64,000 bases of DNA from an uncultured Alteromonadales bacterium (GCA_937864365.1 CALMJT010000041.1:27590-91589); one strand, 5' to 3'; counted from the first letter of the stretch, positions 32,357 through 41,200 are shown. Notes: generated by a model from the letters alone, not told the origin. Made by a program: numbers and translations.

Positions 32357-33730
32357 ATGCCCCACCACGCGCTGATTATTGACGACGAGCCAGACATTCT
32401 CGAACTACTCGATATCACCCTATCGCGTATGGGTATTGTCGCCTTTAAAGCTAAAGATATTCACGCCGCCGACGAACAGCTCGAAAAAAATCGTTTCGAT
32501 TTATGCCTTACCGACATGAAATTGCCCGACGGCAACGGCATTGATTTGGTGAAAAAGCTGCAATTAACGCAACCAAAGCTGCCAGTAGCGGTATTTACCG
32601 CTCACGGCAATATGGATACCGCCATCGAAGCAATGAAAGCCGGTGCGTTCGATTTTATTAATAAACCTGTCGATTTAGAACAACTCCGAGCACTGGTCAA
32701 TTCCGCACTGAGTTTATCAAGCGCCGAACCAGAAAGCGTTGTAAACGATAGCGAGCTTATTAAAGGACAATCTAAAGGCGTTATCGAGCTAAAAGGCAAA
32801 ATCAAAAAGCTCTCAAGATCCCAAGCACCGGTATTTATCTCCGGCGAATCCGGCAGCGGTAAAGAATTGGTAGCCCGCTCTATACACCTGCAAGGCCCAC
32901 GCGCAGAAAAACCGTTTATCGCCGTCAACTGCGGAGCAATTCCCAGCGATCTTGTAGAAAGTGAATTTTTTGGCTACAAAAAAGGCAGCTTTACCGGCGC
33001 CCAAACCGACAAACAAGGTTTATTTCAGGCGGCTAACGGCGGCACCTTATTTTTAGATGAAATTGCCGATCTCCCCTTAGACATGCAAGTTAAACTGTTG
33101 CGGGCAATTCAAGAAAAAGCCGTGCGAGCCATTGGCGATTCTGTCGAAACAAAAATTGACGTACGCATCTTAAGTGCAAGTCACAAAGATTTACCCAAAG
33201 CCATCCAAGACGGATTATTTCGAGCCGACTTGTATTATCGAGTAAACGTAATTGAAGTATCCGTACCACCGCTTCGCGAGCGGGAAGGCGATATTTTATT
33301 ACTGACCGATTATTTTCTGAAAAGCTTCGCCGAAGAAATGCAGACTCCCCAAGCGAACTTATCAGATTCCGCCAAACAAGCATTGTTGAATTATGACTTT
33401 CCCGGAAATGTACGTGAACTCGAAAATATTCTAGAACGCGCTTTTACCCTGTGTGATAACAACGAAATTACCGAACAAGATTTGCAACTGTCACCCATCT
33501 ACAAAGAACAGCTACCAAAATCCACAAAAAGAAGCGGCGATGCTGGACAAATTGCAGGCTACGATGGAAGTGTTTCGATCGACGAATATCTCGAAGAAAT
33601 TGAAAAAGAAATATTGCTCAGCGCACTGGAAGAAAATCGTTGGAATCGAACCTCTACCGCAAAATCGCTCGGCATCACCTTTAGATCGTTACGTTATCGC
33701 CTAAAAAAACTGGGCTTAGATAACGACTAA
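32357..33730 (+). CDS. pilR: Sigma-54-dependent response regulator PilR
   Basis: 457 residues. The receiver domain (about 1-120) has Asp53 as phospho-acceptor in LTDMKLPDGNG and the conserved lysine in NKPVD. The AAA+ domain has Walker A GESGSGKE (163-170), the sigma-54 contact loop in the form GSFTGA (210-215) and GTLFLDEIADLP. A Fis-type helix-turn-helix is at the C-terminus (NRTSTAKSLGITFRSLRYRL). It activates pilA-type genes with RpoN. The end is followed by a hairpin. Confidence 0.96.
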   Translation: MPHHALIIDDEPDILELLDITLSRMGIVAFKAKDIHAADEQLEKNRFDLCLTDMKLPDGNGIDLVKKLQLTQPKLPVAVFTAHGNMDTAIEAMKAGAFDFINKPVDLEQLRALVNSALSLSSAEPESVVNDSELIKGQSKGVIELKGKIKKLSRSQAPVFISGESGSGKELVARSIHLQGPRAEKPFIAVNCGAIPSDLVESEFFGYKKGSFTGAQTDKQGLFQAANGGTLFLDEIADLPLDMQVKLLRAIQEKAVRAIGDSVETKIDVRILSASHKDLPKAIQDGLFRADLYYRVNVIEVSVPPLREREGDILLLTDYFLKSFAEEMQTPQANLSDSAKQALLNYDFPGNVRELENILERAFTLCDNNEITEQDLQLSPIYKEQLPKSTKRSGDAGQIAGYDGSVSIDEYLEEIEKEILLSALEENRWNRTSTAKSLGITFRSLRYRLKKLGLDND

Positions 33731-33740
33731 ATTATTTACC

Positions 33741-33766
33741 TGCCGGTAGATCAAATACTACCGGCA
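33741..33766. terminator. Hairpin between pilR and the peroxiredoxin-like gene
   Basis: Perfect 9-bp inverted repeat TGCCGGTAG/CTACCGGCA (33741-33749 with 33758-33766), loop 8 nt, 11 nt after the pilR stop. It lies between two convergent genes. No good T-run follows on either strand, so termination is likely but not certain. Confidence 0.55.
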
Positions 33767-33807
33767 CGAGCACAAAATTATACAGCCACAGAGCTGAGAT
33801 AATTCTG

Positions 33808-34338
33808 CTAACCGACGTAGGTGCCACGAATTGGATAATTGTTTTCAGGGTTACGAATAAAAGTAATTCCACCAACAATCATGCTAAGATCAGGACGCAA
33901 GAAAGGTGCATTAGAAATATCAACAAGATGAGCGTTGCCTTTTTCATTCACAACAAATAAACCGGGCTCAGCAAAAATGTGATCGGTTTCTTTTTCTGAT
34001 CTAGGCTCAGAAATATACAGTCCCAACGCCTGCATTTGCTCAATGCTAAGACCATAACCAACGGGATATTCCGGGCTTACTGATTCCATTTGCATTTCTG
34101 CTTGTTCTTTAGAATCGGCAGAAACCACAGCTACAGACACTTTCAGTGCTTTTAATTCTTTAGTAAGACCGTTTAGTGTTTTTAAATAATTCGTGCAAAT
34201 TGGGCAGTGCTTACCACGATAGACAACTATCAAAGACCAGTCGCATTCACCCTCCGCTTTACCAAGAGTTAACTCACCACCACCCAATTTAGCGACGGTA
34301 ATTGAGGGGAAAGTATCACCGGCAGACATTTTTGTCAT
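33808..34338 (-). CDS. Peroxiredoxin-like (AhpC/TSA) thioredoxin-fold protein
   Basis: 176 residues with a thioredoxin fold. LIVVYRGKHCPICTNYLKTL carries a CPIC motif at the position of the peroxidatic cysteine, followed by VAVVSADSKEQAE. The C-terminal half has GLFVVNEKGNAHLVDISNAP and a conserved-looking GGITFIRNPENNYPIRGTY. It probably reduces peroxides or acts as a thiol oxidoreductase in the cytoplasm; no signal peptide is seen. The start may be Met1 (34338) or Met4. Single gene, convergent with pilR. Confidence 0.8.
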   Translation of the reverse strand: MTKMSAGDTFPSITVAKLGGGELTLGKAEGECDWSLIVVYRGKHCPICTNYLKTLNGLTKELKALKVSVAVVSADSKEQAEMQMESVSPEYPVGYGLSIEQMQALGLYISEPRSEKETDHIFAEPGLFVVNEKGNAHLVDISNAPFLRPDLSMIVGGITFIRNPENNYPIRGTYVG

Positions 34339-34805
34339 AATTCAAGTACCTGTTAATCAATTAAACGAAAAGTAATTAAGTTAATTTAGAAATAATCAAC
34401 TTCAAAACGCCAAGTTGAACTCATAACACCCACCGGTGACAATCACAAGCCTTAGCTGTTGATGTTGAAATAGATTCAACATAAATGTGATAAACCCTAA
34501 AGAAATTAAGAGATAACACAACATACTCAGATATTTAAAATCAAAACGGCTATAAAAAACCAGTAGTTTTATCTATTTTTGATAGATTCAATAACACGCA
34601 TTTTTATACAAGGCGTTTTTATAATAACGCCGTTAAAAGATTGGAGAATTTAAAAAAGGAGAAATTTAAGAGAAGGGATAATTTAAAAAAAGAACAATTC
34701 TTTAATTATGTAACGGTACAAAATTAGGTAAAAATTCAAACAAAAGAAACACTACAGAAACGCAAAAATTGTCCCTAAAAACTGCGACGTAATTGGAGTA
34801 TAAAA

Positions 34806-34915
34806 AACTCTAATTAACTTAGAGTTTCCTTCAATACTAAGAATGGGTCATCAATTTCAAGAACATTAAGTGATTAAAATTGTGAAGAAATTGAACATTA
34901 CATTTTCAATCTCTT
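34806..34915. repeat. Copy of the MITE-like repeat family, one end
   Basis: It begins with the hairpin AACTCTAA/TTAGAGTT (34806-34826). Its body (about 34849-34900) matches the copy near 55.2 kb over long stretches, for example TCAATTTCAAG, TAAGTGATT and AAGAAATTG in the same order and spacing. The opposite terminal hairpin is missing. It lies just downstream of the first secreted paralogue. The remaining gap (34339-34805) is AT-rich, with a small hairpin GGCGTT/AACGCC near 34614 and no gene. Confidence 0.65.
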
Positions 34916-34932
34916 CACAGCATTTAATTAAC

Positions 34933-35883
34933 TTATTCTAAAAATGGTTTTGGACCAAAACAGCCGTGCACTCTTGGCTTAGTAAACTGACGAGCTGGTT
35001 CTTGCAATAAATCACCAGCAATCGGCCAAATCATTTGTACACCGGCATAAACCCCGGTAGGCGCGTTTGCAAAGGTAGCTGCCGGAGAAGCACCGTAAAG
35101 CTGGCCGTCCCAGTGATAGAATCCAGCCACAAAACTGGTACACGAACTAGCACCGGTTTCACAAGCTCGGACAAGATCGTATGGCACTTCAAATTCTTTA
35201 AACGCACAACCTTCAGAGTTGGTAACCGCCACATTTGGTACACCGCCTAAAGGAATAACATAACCTGACTCTTCAGAACTCAGAGGTGAATAGGCACCGG
35301 CATCCCAGAAAGTATAGACAGCATCAGGGAACGCATCGCGAATGGTGATACGCACAACTGAGGTACCATCATCTTTAGATTTCACGGTTAATAGGCCATT
35401 AATTTGTTCCCATTGACCAACGGTTGGGTTTTCAACCAAACCCTCGCGACGAGTAGGCTCTGGCTCAGCAGGACCTTCAGGGAAAGAAGGAAGAACAACG
35501 CGATCATCAACGCTGCCAAATCCAAAAAAGTTATTGCCAATATTACCTAATGGTTGATTCACTAAGCTTTGGTCAATTGCACCACCAGGATTAAAGAAAT
35601 CCAAAAAACCACTGGTTGTTGCGATTAAAGTACTGCGATCGGTTTCAGGGGTGATGATGCCAGCATCAATGGCGTCTGGATTTGGGTCTAAAAAGCCAAC
35701 CTCACGAGGTGTTTGGAATAACTGGCCAATAGTTGGAGAAACACTGGAATAATCGCCAATTCGGCTACCGTTATAGAAATTCACGCCGTGCGCAGCATAA
35801 CCGGTAAAACTGGTTACCTGCGCCTGTACAGAAACTGCTGTAATTGCACTAAAAACACCTAAAGCTATTTTATTTAATTTCAT
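34933..35883 (-). CDS. Secreted protein, first of three paralogues (unknown family)
   Basis: 316 residues from MKLNKIALGVFSAITAVSVQ, with AGGTG 6 nt upstream. There is a signal peptide with probable cleavage after VQA, near residue 21. Shared family features are an early GYAAHGVNFYNG, SGFLDFFNPGG, VIPLGGVPN, a four-cysteine C-terminal half (EGCAF, RACE, SSCTS, VHGCFGP) with AGFYHWDGQLYGASP, and the very C-terminal GPKPFLE. The four cysteines could make two disulfides outside the cytoplasm. I do not recognise the family and assign no function. It is about 50% or more identical by eye to the paralogues at 36.5 and 41.2 kb. Confidence 0.85.
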   Translation of the reverse strand: MKLNKIALGVFSAITAVSVQAQVTSFTGYAAHGVNFYNGSRIGDYSSVSPTIGQLFQTPREVGFLDPNPDAIDAGIITPETDRSTLIATTSGFLDFFNPGGAIDQSLVNQPLGNIGNNFFGFGSVDDRVVLPSFPEGPAEPEPTRREGLVENPTVGQWEQINGLLTVKSKDDGTSVVRITIRDAFPDAVYTFWDAGAYSPLSSEESGYVIPLGGVPNVAVTNSEGCAFKEFEVPYDLVRACETGASSCTSFVAGFYHWDGQLYGASPAATFANAPTGVYAGVQMIWPIAGDLLQEPARQFTKPRVHGCFGPKPFLE

Positions 35884-36158
35884 GTAATGCACCTATTGCC
35901 ATACTGCGTTAATTAAAAATATTTTTAAATACAAAGTGATTTAACGTCACAAATTCTGGTAAAAAAACCTTTTTAAATCATTAATAAATTAATCAAGGTT
36001 TATTAAAAAGCAGCCAACAAAGTTAGTAAGGTATTCAAATACCGACCTATTAAAAATACCCTTTCATTTAACTGATAGTTTCAAAATTAACGCCCTGAAA
36101 CCAAACCGCACATGCTAAACTGGTGAGGACATTCATCTCAGTAGAAAAGGAGCAGCCC

Positions 36159-36347
36159 ATGCCATTTATCAATGTAAAACTTATAAAAAATGAAAAAAAT
36201 AAAGCCAAAAAAGCCGAACTTATTCGACGCTTGACCGAGGTGATGACCGAAGTTATGGATAAACCACCTGCATCCACACATGTCGTAATTGAAGAAATTG
36301 ATGCGCAAGACTGGGGTGTAGCCGGAATACAGATTTCTGAACGCTAA
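36159..36347 (+). CDS. 4-oxalocrotonate tautomerase family protein
   Basis: 62 residues from MPFINVKLIKNEKNKAKKAE, with AGGAG 6 nt ahead of the ATG; the frame opens 12 codons earlier. The proline directly after the initiator Met is the catalytic base of the 4-OT family. The length and the HVVIEEIDAQDWGVAGI segment fit, and a C-terminal arginine region is seen. It probably forms a hexamer catalysing keto-enol tautomerisation of a small acid. It lies between two secreted paralogues on the opposite strand, so it may belong to the same pathway. Confidence 0.88.
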   Translation: MPFINVKLIKNEKNKAKKAELIRRLTEVMTEVMDKPPASTHVVIEEIDAQDWGVAGIQISER

Positions 36348-36406
36348 GCTAATATCCAATAATCTAATCTGGCCTGTTTTAACTTACATGTATTCATAAA
36401 CAAACA

Positions 36407-36544
36407 GCCTCTGATTAATGTATTTCTGATTTAATCAGAGGCAAGCTTGAAAAATACAATTCCAGATACGTTCAAAACCTAAATAGCGTATTATTAATAA
36501 AGTACGCGTCTCTAGATTTCTGAAGGTTCTTAATTAATCAGAGT
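36407..36544. repeat. Degenerate copy of the MITE-like repeat
   Basis: A perfect 12-bp hairpin GCCTCTGATTAA/TTAATCAGAGGC (36407-36418 with 36431-36442) corresponds to one end of the family. About 90 nt further, TTAATTAATCAGAGTTTTT (36530-36548) resembles the other end. The middle is divergent. It abuts the stop codon of the second secreted paralogue, where it may also act as a terminator. Confidence 0.55.
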
Positions 36545-36546
36545 TT

Positions 36547-37494
36547 TTAATCTAAGAATGGACGTGGTCCGTAGCAACCGTGCACTCTGGGTTTACCAAA
36601 TGCGGTAGCAGGTTCTTGTAAATTCTTACCGGTAACGTTAAAGAACATGTGAATACTACCGACGATACCCGTTGGCAATCCGGCAAAATTACCGGTAGGT
36701 GCAGCACCGTATAGTTGGCCGTCCCAATGATAAAAACCGGCAATAATATTGGTACAAGAAGTTGCACCTACTTCACACGCTCTTGCTAGATCGTAAGCAA
36801 CATCAAATTCCTTAAATAAACAGCCGTTTTCATCCGAAACAGTAGCGTTAGGAATACCACCTAAAGGCACAACGTAAGTTTGCTCGTTCTCGGTAAGAGG
36901 GTCGTACTGACCTAAATCCCAAAAGCTGTAAACTGCTTCTGGAAAACCATTGCGCATAGTAATTCGCACGGTAGAGGTGCCATCTTCGTGTGAATCAACG
37001 GTTAAAATACCATTTACCGTTTCCCAATCAGCAACAGTGGGAAATTCGTTGGCATCATTAACACGATAGGCAACCGGTCTCTCCATAGCAGTGTCTGGAA
37101 AACTGGCTGGAACAGCACGATCTAAAACTGTCTCGAAGGCAAATGCACTGCTGCCAATGTCACCCAATGGCTTATTAACAAGGTCTGGATTAACAACGTT
37201 ATTTGGGTTAAAGAAATCAATAAAATCCGTTGTTGTCGCAATTAATTCCGAACGATTGGTATGTTCAGTAATAACGCCTGAAGCAGACGCGCCATCAATA
37301 AAATAACCAACTTCAATGGAAGGATCGGCCAAAATAGCACTTGTTGGAGCAACTTCAGAGAAATCAGCAATTACATTGCCATTATAGGTATTCACACCGT
37401 GAGCAACATGGCCAACAATACGGGTAGTTTCAGCTGTAGCCATTTGAGCTGTAATTGCCGCTATACTAACGCAAATTAATTTTCCGAATTTCAT
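36547..37494 (-). CDS. Secreted protein, second of three paralogues (unknown family)
   Basis: 315 residues from MKFGKLICVSIAAITAQMAT, preceded by GGGA 7 nt upstream. The frame stays open 67 codons further but that part looks non-coding. Signal peptide, cleavage likely after ATA near residue 22. It has GHVAHGVNTYNGNVIADFSE, the FIDFFNPNN block, VVPLGGIPN, the four family cysteines, AGFYHWDGQLYGAAP and the C-terminal RVHGCYGPRPFLD. Unlike the other two it has FFNVTGKNLQEPA where they have WPIAGDLLQEPA or WPINGDLLQAPA. Function unknown. It lies after the carrier-protein operon and its terminator. Confidence 0.85.
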   Translation of the reverse strand: MKFGKLICVSIAAITAQMATAETTRIVGHVAHGVNTYNGNVIADFSEVAPTSAILADPSIEVGYFIDGASASGVITEHTNRSELIATTTDFIDFFNPNNVVNPDLVNKPLGDIGSSAFAFETVLDRAVPASFPDTAMERPVAYRVNDANEFPTVADWETVNGILTVDSHEDGTSTVRITMRNGFPEAVYSFWDLGQYDPLTENEQTYVVPLGGIPNATVSDENGCLFKEFDVAYDLARACEVGATSCTNIIAGFYHWDGQLYGAAPTGNFAGLPTGIVGSIHMFFNVTGKNLQEPATAFGKPRVHGCYGPRPFLD

Positions 37495-37824
37495 GATTAT
37501 TTCCCAATGTCCATTTATTTTTAAGTAATTGTCCAAACACAAAAGAACAATAAAGCAACAATAAACGAGCAATTGATTACGCAATATACCCATTAAAATG
37601 AACATCGAGTTTAATAGTAAATTGTAATTACATTGTTTAATTTGTGCTAGGATCAAAGACTCCGCTGCAATAAACTTTCCTACAATTACGTACAAATAAA
37701 GAAATAATCACGAAGATATTATTTCTTTATAAAAATAAAATTTTAAATAAATATCCAAATATTTTCAGAGAAATTAAATTAGAAAAGATAAAAAACAAGA
37801 AGGGAAAGATAGAAAAAATCGAAT

Positions 37825-37850
37825 AAAAAAACGCGGGGCAAAACCCCGCG
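37825..37850 (-). terminator. Rho-independent terminator after the acyl carrier gene
   Basis: Stem CGCGGGG/CCCCGCG (37832-37838 with 37844-37850), loop 5 nt, followed on the minus strand by seven T. It ends the transcript of the six-gene cluster before the second secreted paralogue. Confidence 0.92.
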
Positions 37851-37884
37851 AAATAGGAAAGGACCGAAACACAATACAAAAAAA

Positions 37885-38142
37885 CTAACCTGCTAATTGA
37901 GCCTTATTTTCGATAACATGAGAAATAATTGACTCTAAGGTTACAAATACCGTTGGTGGCAATGACTCGATATCAATCGCCAAACCGTATTGTTTCTCTA
38001 AATAAACACGCAATTCAGTTTGAGTTAGACTATCTAGGTTTAACTCATCATCAAGATCAACGAAGTCGATTTGAGAAATCATTAATACATTTTTAAAACC
38101 ATCACGTAATTCTTTTTCGATTGTTTCTTTTTCAGAACTCAT
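37885..38142 (-). CDS. Acyl carrier protein
   Basis: 85 residues from MSSEKETIEKELRDGFKNVL, with AGGA 9 nt upstream; the longer open frame overlaps the ligase gene and is not credible. It is a four-helix carrier with the phosphopantetheine serine in LNLDSLTQTELRVYL (Ser38). The acidic surface around helix 2 fits a stand-alone carrier. It lies 16 nt after the acyl-AMP ligase, which points to loading by that enzyme. It differs from the fatty-acid AcpP sequence (DSLD), so it is probably dedicated to this cluster. Confidence 0.88.
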   Translation of the reverse strand: MSSEKETIEKELRDGFKNVLMISQIDFVDLDDELNLDSLTQTELRVYLEKQYGLAIDIESLPPTVFVTLESIISHVIENKAQLAG

Positions 38143-38158
38143 AACACTAAATCCTAAA

Positions 38159-39607
38159 TTATTGATAAACAGCTGATGCGCTCTTCTTACCGGTTGCGGT
38201 ACGTGGAATTTCATCGACAAAAACGTACTCGGAAGGTATTGCCGACTGCGGTAATTTATCCAATAGCGCTCTACGAACTTCACTAATATCGATATCGATA
38301 CTGGTTTTAATAAACGCTTTGGCTATTTGTCCGCGAGTTTCACAACGAACACCGCGAACGTTAGCGTCAACAACGCCGTTAATTCGTCGCAACACTGACT
38401 CGACCGAAGAAGGGAATATCTTCTCACCATTTTGCACAATCATTTCTTTCGCGCGGGATACAAAGAATAATTCGCCATCAACCACGTTAAATAAATCTTC
38501 GGTATGGACCATGTCCTCTTGCCAATCTGGCATAAAGTAACCTTGCTCAACACCGTAGAAATAACCCAACATACGAGTGTCTGTGCGTACTAAAAGCTCG
38601 CCGTATTCGCCTTCAACATCGTGATTATCGATAATCAATTCGCAACCTGGTAAGGCTTCGCCTAGGGGTACAATTTCCGAATCGGGAACCACTCGATTAT
38701 CAAATCGCCACGTGGCTACACGAGGACCAGCTTCCGTTAAGCCATAGGTGCTGTAAAGTTCACATTGTGGGAAACGCTGTTGCAATTCGCGAGCAATATG
38801 ACCAAACATAGCGTCACCGCCAAAGGTCATCACACGCAAACTCGGCACGTTCATATTTAATTGCATGGCAAACCAGGGAGTTAGTGATAAAACAGATATT
38901 TTCTGCTCATTCGCCCACTCTTCGGTTAAACCCGATGCATTTCCTAAAAATACAAACTTAGCACCAGCGGCCAAACTTCCCATTAAATTAGCAACTAATC
39001 CGTAGCTGTAATAAATTGGTAGAAATCCAGCGATGGTGTCAGCACTGCGTAAGCCAATCGCATCAGCGTGTTTTTTAGCGTTTTTCAGTACAGAACTTAC
39101 ATTATGTAAAATGGCTTTTGGCTCCCCGGTAGAACCAGAGCTGAATACCGCAATATTTACATTTGCCATTCTTTCATCTTGATTGGCTAAAGTCCGGCTA
39201 AAATGTGGGCAAAAACCAGCGGCAAGTTTACCAGTTTGCAAGCGCTCTACTCGCACGCCTTCACCTAGGCTTGCTTGTAACGCCAATACCGACGGCTTAT
39301 CACCAAAAAAAGCTCCGATACCAAACTTTTTAATAATACCATCACACTTGGCAATAGGATCGTGAGGATTACCAACAAACACCACACCACCAGCTTTTAA
39401 AACAGAAAATAACATAACAACGCTGGCCACGTTGTTACTTAGCCGAACAAGACAGGAGGTTCCTGCTTTAAAGCCTGAGTCGATAAGTTCTTGGCTTGCC
39501 GATAAAACTTCTTTTAAAAACTCTTCGCCTGTCACTTCCGATTTTTGATCTGCTAGTACTACACTTTTGATATTTCCGACGGCATCTAAAAATGCTTGAA
39601 TCGTCAT
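38159..39607 (-). CDS. AMP-dependent acyl ligase / acyl-ACP synthetase-like
   Basis: 482 residues, ANL superfamily. It has FSSGSTGEPKA (155-165), FLPIYYSYG, TYGLTEAGP (277-285), the hinge region around FFVSRAKEMIVQNGEKIFPS, and the C-terminal catalytic lysine region PRTATGKKSASAV. It activates a carboxylic acid as the adenylate and transfers it to a thiol, here most likely the adjacent carrier protein. It is compact, with no fused domains. GAGG lies 8 nt before the start. Substrate unknown; the absence of ketosynthase genes nearby argues for a short, non-elongated acid. Confidence 0.88.
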   Translation of the reverse strand: MTIQAFLDAVGNIKSVVLADQKSEVTGEEFLKEVLSASQELIDSGFKAGTSCLVRLSNNVASVVMLFSVLKAGGVVFVGNPHDPIAKCDGIIKKFGIGAFFGDKPSVLALQASLGEGVRVERLQTGKLAAGFCPHFSRTLANQDERMANVNIAVFSSGSTGEPKAILHNVSSVLKNAKKHADAIGLRSADTIAGFLPIYYSYGLVANLMGSLAAGAKFVFLGNASGLTEEWANEQKISVLSLTPWFAMQLNMNVPSLRVMTFGGDAMFGHIARELQQRFPQCELYSTYGLTEAGPRVATWRFDNRVVPDSEIVPLGEALPGCELIIDNHDVEGEYGELLVRTDTRMLGYFYGVEQGYFMPDWQEDMVHTEDLFNVVDGELFFVSRAKEMIVQNGEKIFPSSVESVLRRINGVVDANVRGVRCETRGQIAKAFIKTSIDIDISEVRRALLDKLPQSAIPSEYVFVDEIPRTATGKKSASAVYQ

Positions 39608-39660
39608 GAATAAGACCTCACCTAGAATTTAGAGTTAAAACCAGAAGTCCCACAAAGCTC

Positions 39661-40209
39661 TTAATTTATGAATTGGTAAATATTGGCCAATTCACTGTAT
39701 TGCTCAAATGCCTTAAACGGATCAATTGAAGAAACCCAAGGATAATCTAATAAGTTTGATTGTAATTTCAAAAGCCAGTTATTTTCATTGGCTGGAAATG
39801 AAACCATATCTAAAATAGTAATTTCTAATCGCGCTACCTTTGCTTGTTCTTCTTCAGTAAAAAACCAATTGTAGTAACCAGCACCAATGCGAGTATTAAG
39901 AGTTTCTCTCTCGATCATGGTAACTAGCCAACGTTGATTTTTTACCGATTTTTTTGAATACAGCTTATTGATATCCGAATCAATGTAGTAGCTTTTTACA
40001 TCCTTGAATTTATCATGAAACTCGCCAAACATTTCTATCGAAATATTTTTTGCACCAGTAATAATTTCTGGAAAATAAATATTGCTAGGTTTGATATCAA
40101 ATACAACATCCGCATTTTGACTGAACACAGACTCTAGTACATCTGCCTTGATGTTATCTTTGCCATCCATGTATCGTTCTAATAAAAAACGCGCATCGTT
40201 TGCATTCAT
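39661..40209 (-). CDS. SnoaL/NTF2-like protein
   Basis: 182 residues. The N-terminal part MNANDARFLLERYMDGKDN, then SVFSQNADVVFDI, resembles SnoaL-like cone-shaped barrels. GAGYYNWFFTEEEQAKVARL and the later LEITILDM strand also fit. No signal peptide. These folds serve as cyclases, isomerases or binding modules for polyketide-like or aromatic compounds. Fold assignment is by pattern only and moderate. It lies between the hotdog protein and the ligase in the same operon, 42 and 53 nt from them. Confidence 0.55.
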   Translation of the reverse strand: MNANDARFLLERYMDGKDNIKADVLESVFSQNADVVFDIKPSNIYFPEIITGAKNISIEMFGEFHDKFKDVKSYYIDSDINKLYSKKSVKNQRWLVTMIERETLNTRIGAGYYNWFFTEEEQAKVARLEITILDMVSFPANENNWLLKLQSNLLDYPWVSSIDPFKAFEQYSELANIYQFIN

Positions 40210-40251
40210 ATCATTTACATCCTAAATAATAATTCGATTAATAATTCTGAA

Positions 40252-40812
40252 TTAAATCCAAATACCATCGTACACTTTTGGATTTGCCCGCAAAATCAAC
40301 GACTCAACTTCAATGGCAGCTTTAAATGTTAAGCCGTATTTATTGGGTTCTTTATAATGTTTAAAATCGCGAACTCGGCCTTCCATTTTTACGCGCATAG
40401 TCTTGCCTTCACCTTTATCTAAGGCCCAGACGGCAAAATCTAAAACACAACCCGGCGGAATCGGATGACCATAATTGCCTTTAATTTCTTTAAATGCAGT
40501 GAAGTCGCCATTTAATGGCCCAGTCATCGCCGAGAACAATAAGGTCGCAATCTGATTGATGTCTTGGGTTAGGTTGGTACCTGGATACATTGCCGCGTCA
40601 AAAAAGTGACCCGCAAAGACAGGATCAGAAATTGAAATCCCTCTTACCGCGTGCACCCAGCCTTTTTCGAAATCATGATCAGCAATCCAATCAACGCCTA
40701 GCGCCGGATGTGAATGTCGCAAATATTTTTTACACTCAGTGTGGCCGATCATCCCATTACCGTGCCCGCTTAATTCATGAACTATATAATCAAAACTCAT
40801 TTCTTCGTTCAT
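40252..40812 (-). CDS. FabZ/FabA-like hotdog dehydratase-family protein
   Basis: 186 residues. The hotdog signature SDPVFAGHFFDAAMYPGTNL is present, with the catalytic histidine of the family in AGHF. The acidic partner on the central helix (Glu in FabZ, Asp in FabA) is not there: the helix reads PGTNLTQDINQ, with Gln at the expected position and Asp next to it. So it may be an altered dehydratase or thioesterase-like binder of acyl-ACP. It lies 32 nt after the DUF1330 gene. Start ATG 40812 with AAGG ahead; Met5 is possible. Confidence 0.72.
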   Translation of the reverse strand: MNEEMSFDYIVHELSGHGNGMIGHTECKKYLRHSHPALGVDWIADHDFEKGWVHAVRGISISDPVFAGHFFDAAMYPGTNLTQDINQIATLLFSAMTGPLNGDFTAFKEIKGNYGHPIPPGCVLDFAVWALDKGEGKTMRVKMEGRVRDFKHYKEPNKYGLTFKAAIEVESLILRANPKVYDGIWI

Positions 40813-40843
40813 AGCACAGCCTTTTTCTGGTTACATAATTTAA

Positions 40844-41134
40844 TTAGTCTGCAAGCAACAGTGTCATTTGCGTAAATGCTTTATCGCGCAAAGGAATTAG
40901 CGCTGCGTATTCCTCACCATAAGCAAAATCTTTAAGACCTTCTTCAGTTTCAAATTGCACAACCATAATGACTTTGGCTTCAAAACTACCGGTTACAGTT
41001 TCGGTTGCAACGGAACGTGAAGCGATGGAGCCGCCAAATTTTCCTAAAAGCGCTTTCACGCCAGCGCCATATTCTTCTGCCGCTTCTTTGCCTTCTGGAT
41101 TGGGATTTGATAAAACAATTAACTTAGTTGCCAT
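40844..41134 (-). CDS. DUF1330-like dimeric alpha-beta barrel protein
   Basis: 96 residues from MATKLIVLSNPNPEGKEAAE; the upstream extension of the frame is not credible. It has the family pattern of a glycine pair GKFGGSIASRS, then a strand KVIMVVQFETEEGLKDFAYG and a Tyr/Ala-rich helix ending in PLRDKAF. Such ferredoxin-like barrels bind or transform small organic substrates. It is the second gene of the cluster, 66 nt after the third secreted paralogue. Exact family moderate, since divergence is high. Confidence 0.65.
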   Translation of the reverse strand: MATKLIVLSNPNPEGKEAAEEYGAGVKALLGKFGGSIASRSVATETVTGSFEAKVIMVVQFETEEGLKDFAYGEEYAALIPLRDKAFTQMTLLLAD

Positions 41135-41200
41135 GTACGTTTTCCAAAATTTATCGATAATAAAAATGTCGTGCCGCACAAGGCAGCACGACAAAAAACC

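Noticed and set aside
36547..37695. N-terminal extension of the second secreted paralogue
   Set aside because: The 67 extra codons lack similarity to the paralogues; the signal peptide starts at 37494 and has a ribosome-binding site.
37885..38283. N-terminal extension of the acyl carrier protein
   Set aside because: It would overlap the ligase gene by 125 nt; ATG 38142 gives the normal carrier length.
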